Shown here piece after piece: positions 63,947-64,000 of a stretch of 64,000 nucleotides of DNA. Each line of letters opens with the position of its first letter. The first letter of the stretch is position 1. The stretch spans positions 29,938 through 93,937 of the forward strand of contig DATBGZ010000094.1 of assembly GCA_036557785.1 (NCBI GenBank), in the 5' to 3' direction. The translations under genes were made by a program, and so were the position numbers. The notes under the pieces were generated by a model. It was given only the letters and a program-made list of their open reading frames with translations, did not search any database and was not told the origin of the DNA. Source of the DNA: DATBGZ01 sp036557785 (lineage in GTDB: Bacteria; Actinomycetota; Actinomycetes; Mycobacteriales; Micromonosporaceae).

Positions 63947-64000
63947 CGGCGCGCCTGCCGGGTGGCCCGGTCACTGGCCTTTTTGATCTTCGTGTCGTCC

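Overview
The window is chromosomal DNA of a high-GC actinobacterium. Indicators are strong G/C third-position bias, many GTG starts, leaderless-looking starts behind TANNNT-type -10 boxes, a four-gene conservon (CvnA-CvnB-CvnC-CvnD), an ECF42 sigma factor with its DGPF partner, and DUF2516/HbhA-like/XRE and LpdA/Rv3304-like clusters that recall the Mycobacterium tuberculosis gene order. The conservon and the remnant of an actinomycete integrative-conjugative element point to a mycelial, non-mycobacterial lineage (Micromonosporales/Frankiales-like is a guess). No tRNA, rRNA or CRISPR array was recognised.

Layout. 1-4.2 kb: a tentative ARPP-type protein with a HEAT-like/vWA protein, a zinc-ribbon membrane protein and a small membrane protein. 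4.3-9.6 kb: LpdA-type flavoprotein, GGCT-like protein, SalK-like protein, DUF4349 lipoprotein and M20 amidohydrolase. 9.9-19.5 kb: stand-alone methylmalonyl-CoA mutase large subunit, Ser/Thr kinase, phosphohexomutase-family enzyme, upp, deoC and two aldehyde dehydrogenases, one lacking its catalytic half. 19.6-27.2 kb: an acidic-tract protein, then a two-gene module (IS110-like protein carrying a CvnA-type tail, plus a roadblock protein) facing a complete conservon. 27.6-37.7 kb: adenosine deaminase, an RlmA-like methyltransferase, a DUF4272 protein and a nucleoside uptake/salvage operon (BMP lipoprotein, ABC ATPase, two permeases, cdd, deoA), preceded by four palindromic repeats. 37.8-45.2 kb: membrane proteins, GH13 glucosidase, BrkB/YihY protein, a deleted MFS gene, ECF42/DGPF, trpS and a truncated NYN gene. 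45.3-47.8 kb: a broken partial trpS duplicate, a small protein and an AbiEi/AbiEii toxin-antitoxin pair. 48-58.7 kb: subtilase, pth, rplY, AlaX-like editing protein, hydrolase, DUF2516/HbhA-like/XRE cluster, asparaginase, ygfZ, fur, pabC-like gene and a TM-helix channel-like protein. 58.7-64 kb: a degraded accessory region with orphan genes, IS1595/ISL3/IS110-like debris, a frameshifted FtsK-like transfer gene, an immunity-like gene and a possible IS end.

How the genes work together. A nucleoside salvage theme runs through the first 38 kb. BMP/ABC proteins import nucleosides, Add and Cdd deaminate them, DeoA phosphorolyses pyrimidine nucleosides, DeoC splits deoxyribose-5-phosphate, an aldehyde dehydrogenase can oxidise the acetaldehyde, and Upp rescues uracil. 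A phosphopentomutase and a purine nucleoside phosphorylase would complete the route. No dedicated gene for either was seen, and the phosphohexomutase-family protein beside upp is a candidate for the mutase.

The most interesting candidate for an undescribed system is the pair at 20675-22722. A catalytically degenerate IS110-like domain carries a C-terminal tail collinear with the tail of the sensor-kinase-like CvnA, is translationally coupled to a CvnB-like roadblock protein, and sits tail-to-tail with a full conservon.
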